Source: CAZRKC01 sp964600665 (lineage in GTDB: Bacteria > Bacillota > SLNR01). Taken from it: a stretch of DNA of 45,187 bases. The stretch is from assembly GCA_964600665.1 (NCBI GenBank), contig CAZRKC010000016.1:1-45187 (forward strand), given 5' to 3'. Made by a program: the position numbers and the translations under genes. How positions within the stretch are numbered: the first letter of the stretch is position 1; every line of letters begins with the position of its first letter. The notes under the pieces are model-generated. The model saw nothing but the letters and a program-made list of their open reading frames with translations. It made no database searches and had not been told where the DNA came from. Below are positions 1-8,860 of the stretch, piece by piece.

Positions 1-78
1 CCAGCCATAGCTCTTTAATGAATTGTTGTGTCCACCTTTGGTGACTCAGTTCAGAATGGCTCTCTTTGCAGATGATTG

Positions 79-2556
79 CTATTTGATCACGATATTTGCC
101 AGTTTTCCTGGAACCACGATGAATTTGACGACAGTTTTACCCTCAAGATATGCCTGTACCTTTTGCAGGGCCATGATTTGTTCCCGGATGCTGGATTCGT
201 CTGCATCCACAGGCACCATGACTCGCTCCCGCACCTTGCCATTGATTTGGATGACCATTTCGATTTCATCGGTTAAGATAATCGTTTCATCAAATTCAGG
301 CCAGGTGTGTGTATGAATGCTCCCCGAATAACCCAGTCTTGACCACATCTCTTCTGTCATATGAGGTGCAAAAGGTGACAATATCAACAACAGTTTTTCG
401 ATCGCTTCTGCAACAACACTGCTATTAAATTTCTCACTCCGATCTCTATATTGATAAAGTGCATTCACTAACTCCATCACGGCGCTGATGGCGGTGTTAA
501 AGTTGAACCGTTCATCAATATCGTGAGTCACTTTCTTCACTGTTGCATGGGTAATCCGCCTTATCATCTGATCTTCATGCGTCAGATGCCCCATCTCTTG
601 CCATGTTTTCGGAAGCTCATCCGCCAATCCAGTAATCAGCCGCCAGACCCGGTTTAAGAATCGGGAAGATCCCTCAATTCCTGCATCACTCCATTCCAGA
701 TCGCGCTCCGGTGGTGCGGCAAATAGGATGAATAATCGGGCGGCGTCAGCACCATACTTGGCAACAATATGCTCAGGGCTGACCACATTCCCTTTCGATT
801 TCGACATCTTTGCACCATCTTTAACCACCATTCCCTGAGTCAGCAGGTTTGTAAAGGGTTCTTGAACTTCAAGGAGACCGGCATCTGCGAGTACTTTCGT
901 GAAGAATCGTGAATACAGCAAGTGAAGTACCGCATGCTCAATCCCGCCAATATACTGATCCACCGGCATCCAGTATTTCGCTTTCTCTTTTGAAAATGCT
1001 TCGTCCGGATTCCGCGCGTCAGCATAGCGAATAAAGTACCATGATGAACACACAAAAGTATCCATGGTATCCGTTTCCCGGGTTGCCTTCTCTCCGCAAA
1101 CCGGGCAAACAGTGTTGACAAATGAAGGCACTTGCGCCAGTGGAGAGCCCCCTTTGCCTTCGAAAACCACATCATCCGGTAATGTGACCGGTAAATCCTT
1201 AACCGGCACCGGTACCACTCCACAATGAGGGCAATAGATGATGGGAATCGGCGCCCCCCAATACCGCTGGCGGGATATGAGCCAATCCCGCAGCCGATAG
1301 TTGACTTCCTTTTTACCGATACCGTCTATTTCAAACTGCTGTCCCACCGCTGCCTTTCCCTCATCGACTGTCAGGCCATTATAAGGCCCCGAATTCACCA
1401 TGGTACCTGGTCCATCGTACGACATTTGCATCGTATGACCGTCAAGAGCCTCCCCTTCCGGCTGAATCACCACAACGATAGGCAGATCATACTTTCGTGC
1501 AAAATCAAAATCCCGTTGGTCGTGGGCGGGTACTCCCATGATTGCCCCGGTACCATACTGCATCAGGACATAATCCGCAATCCAAACCGGAATTTTCTCC
1601 TGGGTCGCAGGGTTGATGGCATATGCACCGATAAAGAGCCCTTCCTTGTCAATATCAATTGCCGTTCGTTCGATCTCATCCATCCGATTCATCTTTTCAA
1701 CAAAACGACGAACCGCAGCTTCGTATTCGGTGTTTGCAGTCAGCTTTTTCACCAAGGGGTGCTCTGGCGCCAATACCATATAGGTGGCACCGAACACAGT
1801 GTCCGGGCGAGTGGTAAACACATCGATTGCTTCATCAACCCCATCAACAGGGAAAAGGATCCGCTGACCTTCACTACGACCAATCCAGTTTTCCTGCATC
1901 ACCCGAACTCGCTCCGGCCATCCAGACAGAAGGTTCAGATCTTCCAGGAGACGATCTGCATAATCTGTGATTTTAAAGAACCATTGCTCCAATTCCTTCT
2001 GGGTCACTTCTGCATCACACCGCCAGCAGTGATTGTCTTTGACAACCTGTTCATTGGCGAGAACCGTCGCACAGTCAGGACACCAGTTAACGGCTGCTTT
2101 CTTTTTATATGCCAGGCCACGCTCATACATCAGCAAAAATAGCCATTGGGTCCATATATAATAATCTGGCAGACATGATGTGACCTCTCGATCCCAATCA
2201 TAACTGAAACCTAACTCATCCATTTGTTCTTTCATATTGGCAGTATTGTTTCGTGTCCATACCGACGGATGAATATGTCGCTCGATTGCAGCATTTTCAG
2301 CCGGTAAACCAAATGCATCCCACCCCATTGGGTGTAACACATTAAACCCCCGCATCGTCTTGAATCGTGCGATTACATCCCCCATGGAATAGTTTCGTAC
2401 ATGTCCCATATGCATCTTGCCAGAGGGGTACGGGAACATCTCAAGGCAGTAGTATTTGGGCCGGTCCATGCTATCGTAAGTCTTATATTGTTGCTTGTCC
2501 CGCCAAATTTTCTGCCACTTTTTTTCAACATTCTCAAAAGGATAGCGATCTTCCAT
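79..2556 (-). CDS. leuS: leucyl-tRNA synthetase
   Basis: Charges tRNA-Leu with leucine in the cytoplasm. The 825-residue product has the usual bacterial LeuRS length. The class I HIGH signature appears as HMGH near residue 49 and the KMSKS loop as KMSKSKGN near residue 580; between them lie Cys-pair zinc-type segments and the CP1 editing region with TTRPDT. The open frame runs 27 codons further upstream, but that stretch lies in the T-box leader. The chosen ATG is followed by EDRYPFENVEKKW, the normal LeuRS N-terminus, and has GGGGGA about 8 nt upstream. Expression should be set by the T-box leader directly upstream. Confidence 0.97.
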   Translation of the reverse strand: MEDRYPFENVEKKWQKIWRDKQQYKTYDSMDRPKYYCLEMFPYPSGKMHMGHVRNYSMGDVIARFKTMRGFNVLHPMGWDAFGLPAENAAIERHIHPSVWTRNNTANMKEQMDELGFSYDWDREVTSCLPDYYIWTQWLFLLMYERGLAYKKKAAVNWCPDCATVLANEQVVKDNHCWRCDAEVTQKELEQWFFKITDYADRLLEDLNLLSGWPERVRVMQENWIGRSEGQRILFPVDGVDEAIDVFTTRPDTVFGATYMVLAPEHPLVKKLTANTEYEAAVRRFVEKMNRMDEIERTAIDIDKEGLFIGAYAINPATQEKIPVWIADYVLMQYGTGAIMGVPAHDQRDFDFARKYDLPIVVVIQPEGEALDGHTMQMSYDGPGTMVNSGPYNGLTVDEGKAAVGQQFEIDGIGKKEVNYRLRDWLISRQRYWGAPIPIIYCPHCGVVPVPVKDLPVTLPDDVVFEGKGGSPLAQVPSFVNTVCPVCGEKATRETDTMDTFVCSSWYFIRYADARNPDEAFSKEKAKYWMPVDQYIGGIEHAVLHLLYSRFFTKVLADAGLLEVQEPFTNLLTQGMVVKDGAKMSKSKGNVVSPEHIVAKYGADAARLFILFAAPPERDLEWSDAGIEGSSRFLNRVWRLITGLADELPKTWQEMGHLTHEDQMIRRITHATVKKVTHDIDERFNFNTAISAVMELVNALYQYRDRSEKFNSSVVAEAIEKLLLILSPFAPHMTEEMWSRLGYSGSIHTHTWPEFDETIILTDEIEMVIQINGKVRERVMVPVDADESSIREQIMALQKVQAYLEGKTVVKFIVVPGKLANIVIK

Positions 2557-2579
2557 AATATCTTCCCCCATTCGCAAGT

Positions 2580-2815
2580 TATAAAACAAAAAGCCTTTCA
2601 TCCCCGAAGGGACGAAAGGAATCTTCCGCGGTACCACCCAATTTGACAGTATTACTGTCCGCTTTGGCCTGTAACGGGGCTAACCGTCACCGGTTATATC
2701 ACCGGTGCATCTCCCGGATGAGTTCAGCACATCCTCCCCTGCGCCTTCCACCAGCCGGCGCATCTCTGTGCGGGAATTTGCCCTATTGCTTCCGTTCCTC
2801 GAAATTGACTTTATG
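2580..2815 (-). promoter_or_regulatory. T-box leader of leuS (leucine-specific)
   Basis: On the minus strand the leader carries AGAGATG and the GGCTGGTGGAAGGCGC segment typical of T-box stem I, then GAA-CTC-ATCC, where CTC (plus-strand 2720-2722) is a leucine codon in the specifier position. The hallmark T-box GGGTGGTACCGCG follows at 2627-2639, just before an intrinsic terminator. Uncharged tRNA-Leu should pair with the specifier and T-box and favour the antiterminator. The specifier assignment is read by eye; the T-box core is unmistakable. Confidence 0.93.
2581..2619 (-). terminator. T-box-controlled terminator before leuS
   Basis: On the minus strand, CCTTTCGTCCC and GGGATGAAAGG form a stem around a TTCG-type loop (2594-2619), followed by CTTTTTGTTTT. 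It sits directly after the T-box sequence, so it is the regulated terminator of the leader. Confidence 0.9.
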
Positions 2816-2823
2816 TATGGCTT

Positions 2824-2852
2824 ATTTTACCTCATCCGTTCCAGCATGTCAA
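2824..2852 (-). promoter_or_regulatory. sigma-A promoter of leuS
   Basis: Minus strand TTGACA (2847-2852), a 17-nt spacer, and TAAAAT (2824-2829). It lies just upstream of the T-box leader and just downstream of the terminator of the preceding transcript. Confidence 0.85.
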
Positions 2853-2857
2853 TTCAA

Positions 2858-2889
2858 TAAAAAAACACAAACCGGGCTCGAAAGCCCGG
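2858..2889 (-). terminator. terminator after the perR-TIGR04076 unit
   Basis: Minus strand CCGGGCT-TTCG-AGCCCGG (2872-2889), then TTTGTG and a long T run. It lies 14 nt after the stop of the TIGR04076 gene and separates that transcript from the leuS promoter. Confidence 0.9.
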
Positions 2890-2903
2890 CCACGTCTATT
2901 CAA

Positions 2904-3224
2904 TCAGTCGATCCGTTCTAACTTGAAAACCACCGGGCGCACCCCGTCATTGCAACATGCAATCAGCACCTTTTCGTCTTTGGACCAACCCTCCATCAAG
3001 GCGCCTCCTTGCAAGGCAGCGTACACGTACTTACTGATGCAGTCCCATGCTTCAGAACAGAATCGTTCCGGCATTTTCATCCGAAAATAGGAATCCCGAT
3101 CGATGATGATTTCCTGACCGGTTTCGAAAACCTGGCATGGGCCGACATTGGGATCTTTACAATACTCAGTTGCGAGATCGGGATAAAATTCCTTCTTCAA
3201 CACCGTGATTTTGCATTGCGGCAC
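2904..3224 (-). CDS. TIGR04076 family protein
   Basis: A small protein of about 106 residues, function unknown. The pattern CKITVLKKEFYPDLATEYC, then GPC-VF-x-GQE and PERFCSEAWDCI, followed by a glycine-rich C-terminal half, matches the TIGR04076 family as I know it. Several cysteines (CK, YCK, GPC, FCSEAWDC, ACC) suggest metal or redox chemistry, but this is inference. The start is ambiguous: GGAGG is 7 nt before a GTG (3224) but almost touches an ATG (3230), and a TTG (3242) has no obvious site. It lies 26 nt after the PerR-like gene and probably shares its promoter, which would tie it to peroxide or metal stress. Confidence 0.75.
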   Translation of the reverse strand: MPQCKITVLKKEFYPDLATEYCKDPNVGPCQVFETGQEIIIDRDSYFRMKMPERFCSEAWDCISKYVYAALQGGALMEGWSKDEKVLIACCNDGVRPVVFKLERID

Positions 3225-3250
3225 AGTCATCCCTCCACTCAATAGTCAAT

Positions 3251-3685
3251 TCAATTGAAGTCCTGATTCTGCTGATCAAAACACTGATCACAAGTGCCTT
3301 TGAAATAAAGATGTGTTTCCCCGACCCTGAATGATTCGAGACCGTCAACGACCATATTTGCCAGATCCACATGGACATCGAAAATTCGTCCGCAGGTTGT
3401 ACATTTGAAATGACCATGCGTACTTACATCCGCATCGTAACGGGTTTCCGTATCCTCAATGTTGATCATTTGCACGATATTTCGTTCCATGAAAAGCTTC
3501 ATGGTATTATATACCGTTGTCCTTGACAAAGTCGGGATATCTTTTGACAGCTCTTGATAAATCGCATCCACATTCGGGTGATTCTGATGCCGGATCAGAT
3601 ACTCAAATATCCGGATCCGCTGATACGATGGTTTGATCCCGTGCTGCTTCAGATACTCCTCCACGCTGACATTGTTTAGGTCCAT
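3251..3685 (-). CDS. perR: Fur family transcriptional regulator, PerR-like
   Basis: A 144-residue DNA-binding repressor of the Fur family. An N-terminal winged helix (about residues 10-80) includes the LSRTTVYNTMKLF recognition region. The C-terminal dimer domain holds YDADVSTHGHF and two CxxC pairs (CTTC and CDQC) for structural zinc. The residues that bind regulatory metal in PerR appear present: His in NHPNVD, Asp in YDAD, the HGH pair, and Asp in IFDVH. I therefore favour a peroxide sensor over a ferric uptake regulator. GGAGGGTC stands before the ATG. Its promoter is at 3756-3784; the TIGR04076 gene follows. Rubrerythrin elsewhere in the window is a plausible target. Confidence 0.85.
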   Translation of the reverse strand: MDLNNVSVEEYLKQHGIKPSYQRIRIFEYLIRHQNHPNVDAIYQELSKDIPTLSRTTVYNTMKLFMERNIVQMINIEDTETRYDADVSTHGHFKCTTCGRIFDVHVDLANMVVDGLESFRVGETHLYFKGTCDQCFDQQNQDFN

Positions 3686-3755
3686 CCTTGACCCTCCTTG
3701 ATTCCAAATCTGGAATAGTTACTAGATTTTTTATATTTGTAATTGGTACAATAGT

Positions 3756-3784
3756 ATTATAGATGTTCTCACCAGGATTGTCAA
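3756..3784 (-). promoter_or_regulatory. consensus sigma-A promoter of the PerR-like gene
   Basis: Minus strand TTGACA (3779-3784), a 17-nt spacer, and TATAAT (3756-3761): a perfect consensus. The -10 region overlaps an AT-rich stretch whose left half resembles a Per box half site, but the right half does not match, so I do not call an operator. Confidence 0.85.
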
Positions 3785-3795
3785 CGGACGGAACG

Positions 3796-4083
3796 CTAGT
3801 ACTTTGGAGATACCAATTCCAGCAGTTGGATGATCCAGTCACCAATCAGCGGTAAATTCAAGGATACCATACGACGCAAGAAAAGGATAAACACCGCTGC
3901 CAGGATGGTGAACCCCACCGCCATACCAAATCCGCGGGCTAATCCACCCAAAAAATTCACAAAAATGATCCGGGATGGACTGTTGGTATAGGATACATAA
4001 TCTGCAAATCGGATGCGTTCCATTTCACGGGCAAATCGCTCTAATCGAGACATCGTTTTCTCATCCAATTTGAACTCTTCCAT
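3796..4083 (-). CDS. DUF5665 membrane protein
   Basis: A 95-residue protein with a charged N-terminal helix (about residues 1-30), then NSPSRIIFVNFLGGLARGFGM and a membrane segment around residues 55-72, ending in LNLPLIGDWI. This is the typical layout of the DUF5665 family in Firmicutes; its function is unknown. It lies 52 nt after the flavoprotein gene upstream and ends just before the PerR promoter, so it may be the last gene of the addBA transcript. Confidence 0.8.
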   Translation of the reverse strand: MEEFKLDEKTMSRLERFAREMERIRFADYVSYTNSPSRIIFVNFLGGLARGFGMAVGFTILAAVFILFLRRMVSLNLPLIGDWIIQLLELVSPKY

Positions 4084-4135
4084 CGCATCACCTCCTGAAC
4101 AGGGGAAACGTTCTGCAAAAACAGCGAAATCCCTC

Positions 4136-5503
4136 CTAGATTTTCTTCACTGCTGCGTTTGCAGCCACCAAAACAGCATCCCAAACCGGTGCAAACGGTG
4201 GTGAGTAAGACAGATCCAAATTGCCGATCTCCTGCACCGTCATTTCATTGTAAATTGCGGTGGCAAACACATCGATTCGTTTCGCCACGCCGATCTTTCC
4301 GACCATTTGTGCACCCAACAGTCGCCCGCTTCCTTTTTCCAAGACCAAGCGAATGTGTATCGGTTCCGGATGTGGGTGCGGGTATGTGTGCGCATGAGAC
4401 GGGTGTGATATGTCCGAAACCGCCGCATCGAATCCAGCATGTTTTGCTGTGGTTTCATTGAGTCCGGTGCATGCCACTTCTAAGTCGAATATTTTACACA
4501 CCGCAGTTCCCAAAATTCCAGGGAATCGGTCGTCACCACCGGCAGCATTCTCCCCTGCGATCCGCCCCTGTTTATTGGCAGTTGTCCCTCGGGGTTGATA
4601 CACAGGCTGACCACTGACCCGATGAATCTGTCCGACACAATCACCGCAAGCGTATATAAACGGATCGCTGGTCATCATCCGGTCATCTACGACGATTTCT
4701 CCAAAACTGCCGATGGCAAGACCGGATGCTTGAGCCAAGGCAGATCGCGGGGTCGCACCTGCCGCAACCAGGACCAGGTCCGCTGGATACTCGGTTTGAT
4801 TTGACGTGACAGATTTGACCACCCCATTTTCACCGTTGATCGATGTGATCTCCGCATTTTTGATCAGAACCACCCCGTGTTTGGCCAACTCCTCTTCAAC
4901 CAGCAGCGTCATCGCATCATCCAGCATCCTCAGGATACTGCCCGGCCGCTTTAATATGGTGATCGCCATTCCCCGGGCTGACAGTGCTTCTGCCATCTCC
5001 AATCCGATGATTCCAGCACCGATGATCACAGCAGATTTTGGTGTGAGTTCTTCAATATACGATTTGATTTTCATTCCATCTTCAATGGTTTTCAAAGTAA
5101 ACGCACCTTGCAGTTCACGGCCACTCAACGCCTCCGGCCAAGTAGGCTCATTCCCCGTTCCAATGACCAATCCATCATATTGGATTTTCACTTCCTCACC
5201 GCTATCCAAAGAACGGGCAACTACTGTCTTTTCGACAGGATGAATGGCGATGCATTCGTGTCGAGTCAGGATGGGGATGCCCCGTTTCTCTTTAAAGAAC
5301 AACGCAGAATGAACCACCAACCCTTCCATCTCTTTGACAAGATCAGCCACAAAATATGGAAGCCCGCATGCTCCGTAGGATACATGATCTCCCTTTTCTA
5401 AAACCAGGATATCCATCTCCGGTTTCTTTCTTTTCGCACGACTCGCTGCACTCATACCAGCTGCCTGTGCTCCGATCACGACTAAATTTGCCTTAATCAT
5501 CAT
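4136..5503 (-). CDS. CoA-disulfide reductase / NADH oxidase-type flavoprotein
   Basis: A 455-residue FAD- and NAD(P)H-binding oxidoreductase of the CoA-disulfide reductase, NADH oxidase and peroxidase group. The N-terminal FAD motif is VVIGAQAAGMSAASRAKR, the single redox cysteine is in YGACGLPYF near residue 46, the NAD(P)H motif is VIIGAGIIGLEMAEAL, and the second FAD motif is YACGDC. The C-terminal dimerisation domain is present but there is no fused rhodanese domain. Substrate cannot be fixed from sequence: coenzyme A disulfide, polysulfide or oxygen are all possible. GAGGGGG precedes the start, and the gene lies 9 nt after addA, so it is probably co-transcribed with addBA. Confidence 0.85.
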   Translation of the reverse strand: MMIKANLVVIGAQAAGMSAASRAKRKKPEMDILVLEKGDHVSYGACGLPYFVADLVKEMEGLVVHSALFFKEKRGIPILTRHECIAIHPVEKTVVARSLDSGEEVKIQYDGLVIGTGNEPTWPEALSGRELQGAFTLKTIEDGMKIKSYIEELTPKSAVIIGAGIIGLEMAEALSARGMAITILKRPGSILRMLDDAMTLLVEEELAKHGVVLIKNAEITSINGENGVVKSVTSNQTEYPADLVLVAAGATPRSALAQASGLAIGSFGEIVVDDRMMTSDPFIYACGDCVGQIHRVSGQPVYQPRGTTANKQGRIAGENAAGGDDRFPGILGTAVCKIFDLEVACTGLNETTAKHAGFDAAVSDISHPSHAHTYPHPHPEPIHIRLVLEKGSGRLLGAQMVGKIGVAKRIDVFATAIYNEMTVQEIGNLDLSYSPPFAPVWDAVLVAANAAVKKI

Positions 5504-5512
5504 TTTTCCCCC

Positions 5513-8500
5513 TCACTTCCTGCATCCTTGCTGAAATTGACAATATCGACAATGATCCCCTTGACATGCAGGATAATCTGCTAATTGATTGTGGTTTGCC
5601 ATGAAGGCAAAACCCTCCAGCATCTGTTGATAGCACTGACTACTTTCTTCGCTATCGGGCAGCACTTCCCTGCAGTCACCCCGATCCAGAAACAGCAACC
5701 AGGTTTGCCAGTTATCAAGCCGGACACCCTCATACCAGAATTGATTCGTCGCTGCCATCCGGTAGATCAACATCTGGGGGGTGTAATCGCGCAGGAGTTT
5801 CTCGACGTCCATGGCTTCCCGGATCTGATTGGTTTTGTAATCGATAATCACACCATGACGCCCTTGATCTGTTTCGTAAATATCCAACCGGTCGATCATG
5901 CCCTGCAAAACGACATCTTCTGTGACAGGCAGTGCCATCCGGAACGGGATTTCTTGATGGGAGGCAATTCGTCTGCCACCCAATGCCCAACGCGGTTGAG
6001 TCGTGATTTGCCGGTAATGATGCAGATATCGCTTTAACGCTTCGGCAATTGCAGCATGATTCTCCGGATCCTTACCGGGGTATTGTTGACCCACCCAGAT
6101 AATCAGATCGTTTAATTTTATACACTCTTCGGATTCATGTTCCAGGAGACGATGCATCAGTGTACCTTTCTCCGCGGCCGAAAGTTCCCGACAGGAAGGT
6201 TGCTTCTCGAATCGATTTACTCGTTGAGCGGGACCTTCACTCCCCCCGCTGATCCGATTCATAAAATACTGTCGTGGACAGGTTTGATAACGTAAATACT
6301 GGCTCACACTGGTGACCAATGGCAATGGTTTGGACCAGCGCCATCCCATCTGCGCCTGTGGGGCTTTTCCAGTCATTGGTTCCTTGTCCATATCTGGATG
6401 GGAAACCGGATCAGATGCTTCACCAGAATAGTCAGTCACCCGTATGAGCTGCTTCCCGTTAACACCCTGGTCCCAGAATTCCTTGATCACTTTGACGGGG
6501 GTATTGGGTTCGTCGGGTGCTTGATCTTCACCGATGACGATCAGACGTTGCTCAGCCCGGGTAAAACCCACATAAAGGAGTCGAAACGCTTCATCCTTTT
6601 CCCTTTTTAAGGCGAGTTGCTGCCAATTTTGATACAGAGAATTGGAACCGGCATCTCGTTTCCCCTCTTCATCAGCCTTGATGGCCAGAATTCCCCATTT
6701 TGGGTCAAACACCATCCACTGTTTGAAGGCTTTCGCTCCCTTTGTTAAGCTTTTACCCCCATCCGGGAGAATGACAGTTGGAAACTCCAACCCTTTTGCC
6801 CCGTGAATCGTCAGAAACTTAACCGCATCGCTGTGCTCTGTATCTAAGAGGGCTTCTCCGCCTTCTTCTCTTTCCGAAGTCTTATCAGCCAGGTAATCCG
6901 CAAATTCTGCTGCCGGGAAAATCCCGTCCAGATCATATTCATCTGCCATTGCCATCAATTTTTCGAGATTCCGAAGTCGCTGTTCAGGTTCAGGATGGAT
7001 TGCAAGAATCTCGTGATATCGTGTAATCCGAACCATATGGCGCAAAAACTCACCGGCCCCCATCAAGATTGCATCTGCCTGTAAGCCTTGAATCACATGT
7101 AAAGCACGACCAATCTGATGATGATCCTTCGGTTCGTGAAAAACAATTTGATCCAGTTGCTGGATTTTCCTTTGAATTTGATCTGGTGACAACAAAATAC
7201 CCGCGGCGGCTGCTAATCCCACATCAGAAACGGCAAATATCGGGGACCGGAGTACACCAATCAGAGAAAGACCATCATCCGGGAAATAAGCAATCCGATA
7301 TAAATGCATGATGTCCTGGATCTCTGATTTTTGATTGAACCCCAGACCACCCAGTACCGTGTACGGTATATTTTTCGCCCGCATGGCTTGTTCATAACCC
7401 GCAAGCGGGTTTCGATTCCGTAATAGCACAGCCATATCTTTGAATGCAACATCGCCTTCCCGATGAATCCTCAAAATGATATCCCCAAGGACATTCCCTT
7501 CATGGATCCGGTCACCATTGTCGCCATCCATGGCCTCCAGATTTTCCATGTTAGCTTCCAGTTCTGTCAGAGGGCCCGCCTTTGAGAGAATCGTGATGAT
7601 TTGGCTGACTAACGGCGTTCGCGGATCACCGCCGCTTTTTTTCGGATAGACCACCAGTTCCAAGGGCACCACTGGTGTTAGTTCCTGCTTCTCACTTGGT
7701 TTCAGCGGCTCATTTAAATCAAGATGATGGCGTTCAGATAAATAACCGAAAATCCCATTAAATGCCTTGATCAGAACTTCTGTACTCCGATAACATGTCT
7801 CAAGTTTGACGACCCGACCTGCACCCGTTGCCATCTCGTCTCTGACTCTGTCAAAAAGAGCCACATCCGTACCTCGGAACCCATAAATCGACTGTTTCCG
7901 ATCACCCACCACAAAAAGACGATTCTCGTAGGGTTCTGTCCCGAATCCGGTCAGCATCCGGATGATTTCTTCCTGCAATGGATTGATATCCTGAAATTCA
8001 TCCACGAAAACATAACGGTATTGTTTTAAGATACTCTTACGAACATGATCCAATCGCAAGAGACGGTTGGTCATCACTTCCAGGTCTGAGAAATCCAGTT
8101 TATTGAATTCCAGCTTCTCTTGCTGAAAAGTTTCATGCATCTGCTGAATCAACGAAGCCATGGTCATTGCCGCGGCCACCAGATCCCCCTCAATGCCTTC
8201 TGCTAACTGTCTGTGGGTTAAAAATTTAAGTTCCGTGGGGTCTGCGCCAGCTTCTTGCACCTTTTTGTAGATCTGGATCATGGTTTCCGCCAAAGAATCC
8301 TTTCCGATGAAATCAGCCCCATACAGCCATGCCAGATGCGCTCCTTCAGCATGATGGGCAGAATCGCTCCAGTAGGTTTTCAGGGTTTCATCTGCAATCT
8401 TCCGGAGCATCTTATTCTTCTCCGGTTCGTTCATGATACCAAAATGAGGATCGAGACCAAGATGATCGAAAAATGATAGCTGAAAATAATGGTCCCGGAT

Positions 8501-8860
8501 GAGTCTCCCGCAGAATCCGTGAATCGTGCTGATTGGTGCATCAGAAATTTGGTCCCGGATCTTCATCCAGCGGAATCGCACTTGATCATTGGCCGCAGCC
8601 TGGATTTCGATGTCCAGGTATGTGCGGATCCGTGCTTTCATTTCCATGGCCGCTTTTTCGGTGAAGGTAATCGCAGCGATTGCATCCGGATCCAGATCGG
8701 GATTTTCCATCAGCATGCGCAGATAGCGAACGGTCAAAACCCGCGTCTTTCCAGACCCAGCTCCCGCTGTTACAGTCAGATTATGCCCGGTTTCCGTCGC
8801 ATCCCACTGTTCATCACTCAAATTGTGGCGGTTTTTCATGGCCGTGAGCATGGTGTTCAT
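5513..8860 (-). CDS. addA: ATP-dependent helicase/nuclease AddA-type subunit
   Basis: The 1115-residue UvrD-type helicase and nuclease subunit that processes double-strand breaks with AddB. Walker A is AGAGSGKT at residues 33-40, Walker B YVFVDEFQDIN, motif VI LLYVGFTRAEQRL. The C-terminal PD-(D/E)XK nuclease has MHRLLEHE and VIIDYKTN. Unusually for AddA, the nuclease is framed by a cysteine in YQTCPRQYF and a terminal C-x4-C-x2-C-x5-C cluster, the arrangement of an iron-sulfur staple known from AddB and Cas4-type nucleases. It is shorter than the roughly 1230 residues of Bacillus AddA. It starts in an ATGA overlap with addB, which indicates translational coupling. Confidence 0.9.
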   Translation of the reverse strand: MNTMLTAMKNRHNLSDEQWDATETGHNLTVTAGAGSGKTRVLTVRYLRMLMENPDLDPDAIAAITFTEKAAMEMKARIRTYLDIEIQAAANDQVRFRWMKIRDQISDAPISTIHGFCGRLIRDHYFQLSFFDHLGLDPHFGIMNEPEKNKMLRKIADETLKTYWSDSAHHAEGAHLAWLYGADFIGKDSLAETMIQIYKKVQEAGADPTELKFLTHRQLAEGIEGDLVAAAMTMASLIQQMHETFQQEKLEFNKLDFSDLEVMTNRLLRLDHVRKSILKQYRYVFVDEFQDINPLQEEIIRMLTGFGTEPYENRLFVVGDRKQSIYGFRGTDVALFDRVRDEMATGAGRVVKLETCYRSTEVLIKAFNGIFGYLSERHHLDLNEPLKPSEKQELTPVVPLELVVYPKKSGGDPRTPLVSQIITILSKAGPLTELEANMENLEAMDGDNGDRIHEGNVLGDIILRIHREGDVAFKDMAVLLRNRNPLAGYEQAMRAKNIPYTVLGGLGFNQKSEIQDIMHLYRIAYFPDDGLSLIGVLRSPIFAVSDVGLAAAAGILLSPDQIQRKIQQLDQIVFHEPKDHHQIGRALHVIQGLQADAILMGAGEFLRHMVRITRYHEILAIHPEPEQRLRNLEKLMAMADEYDLDGIFPAAEFADYLADKTSEREEGGEALLDTEHSDAVKFLTIHGAKGLEFPTVILPDGGKSLTKGAKAFKQWMVFDPKWGILAIKADEEGKRDAGSNSLYQNWQQLALKREKDEAFRLLYVGFTRAEQRLIVIGEDQAPDEPNTPVKVIKEFWDQGVNGKQLIRVTDYSGEASDPVSHPDMDKEPMTGKAPQAQMGWRWSKPLPLVTSVSQYLRYQTCPRQYFMNRISGGSEGPAQRVNRFEKQPSCRELSAAEKGTLMHRLLEHESEECIKLNDLIIWVGQQYPGKDPENHAAIAEALKRYLHHYRQITTQPRWALGGRRIASHQEIPFRMALPVTEDVVLQGMIDRLDIYETDQGRHGVIIDYKTNQIREAMDVEKLLRDYTPQMLIYRMAATNQFWYEGVRLDNWQTWLLFLDRGDCREVLPDSEESSQCYQQMLEGFAFMANHNQLADYPACQGDHCRYCQFQQGCRK

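Noticed and set aside
1225..2142. 305-codon plus-strand frame
   Set aside because: Fully antisense to leuS, which has clear catalytic motifs; no ribosome binding site or recognisable domains.
2557..2637. longer leuS start at 2637
   Set aside because: The 27 extra codons lie in the T-box terminator and leader; the ATG at 2556 has a proper ribosome binding site and the usual LeuRS N-terminus.
3740..3765. Per box in the PerR-like promoter
   Set aside because: Only one half site matches TTATAAT; the other half is poor.
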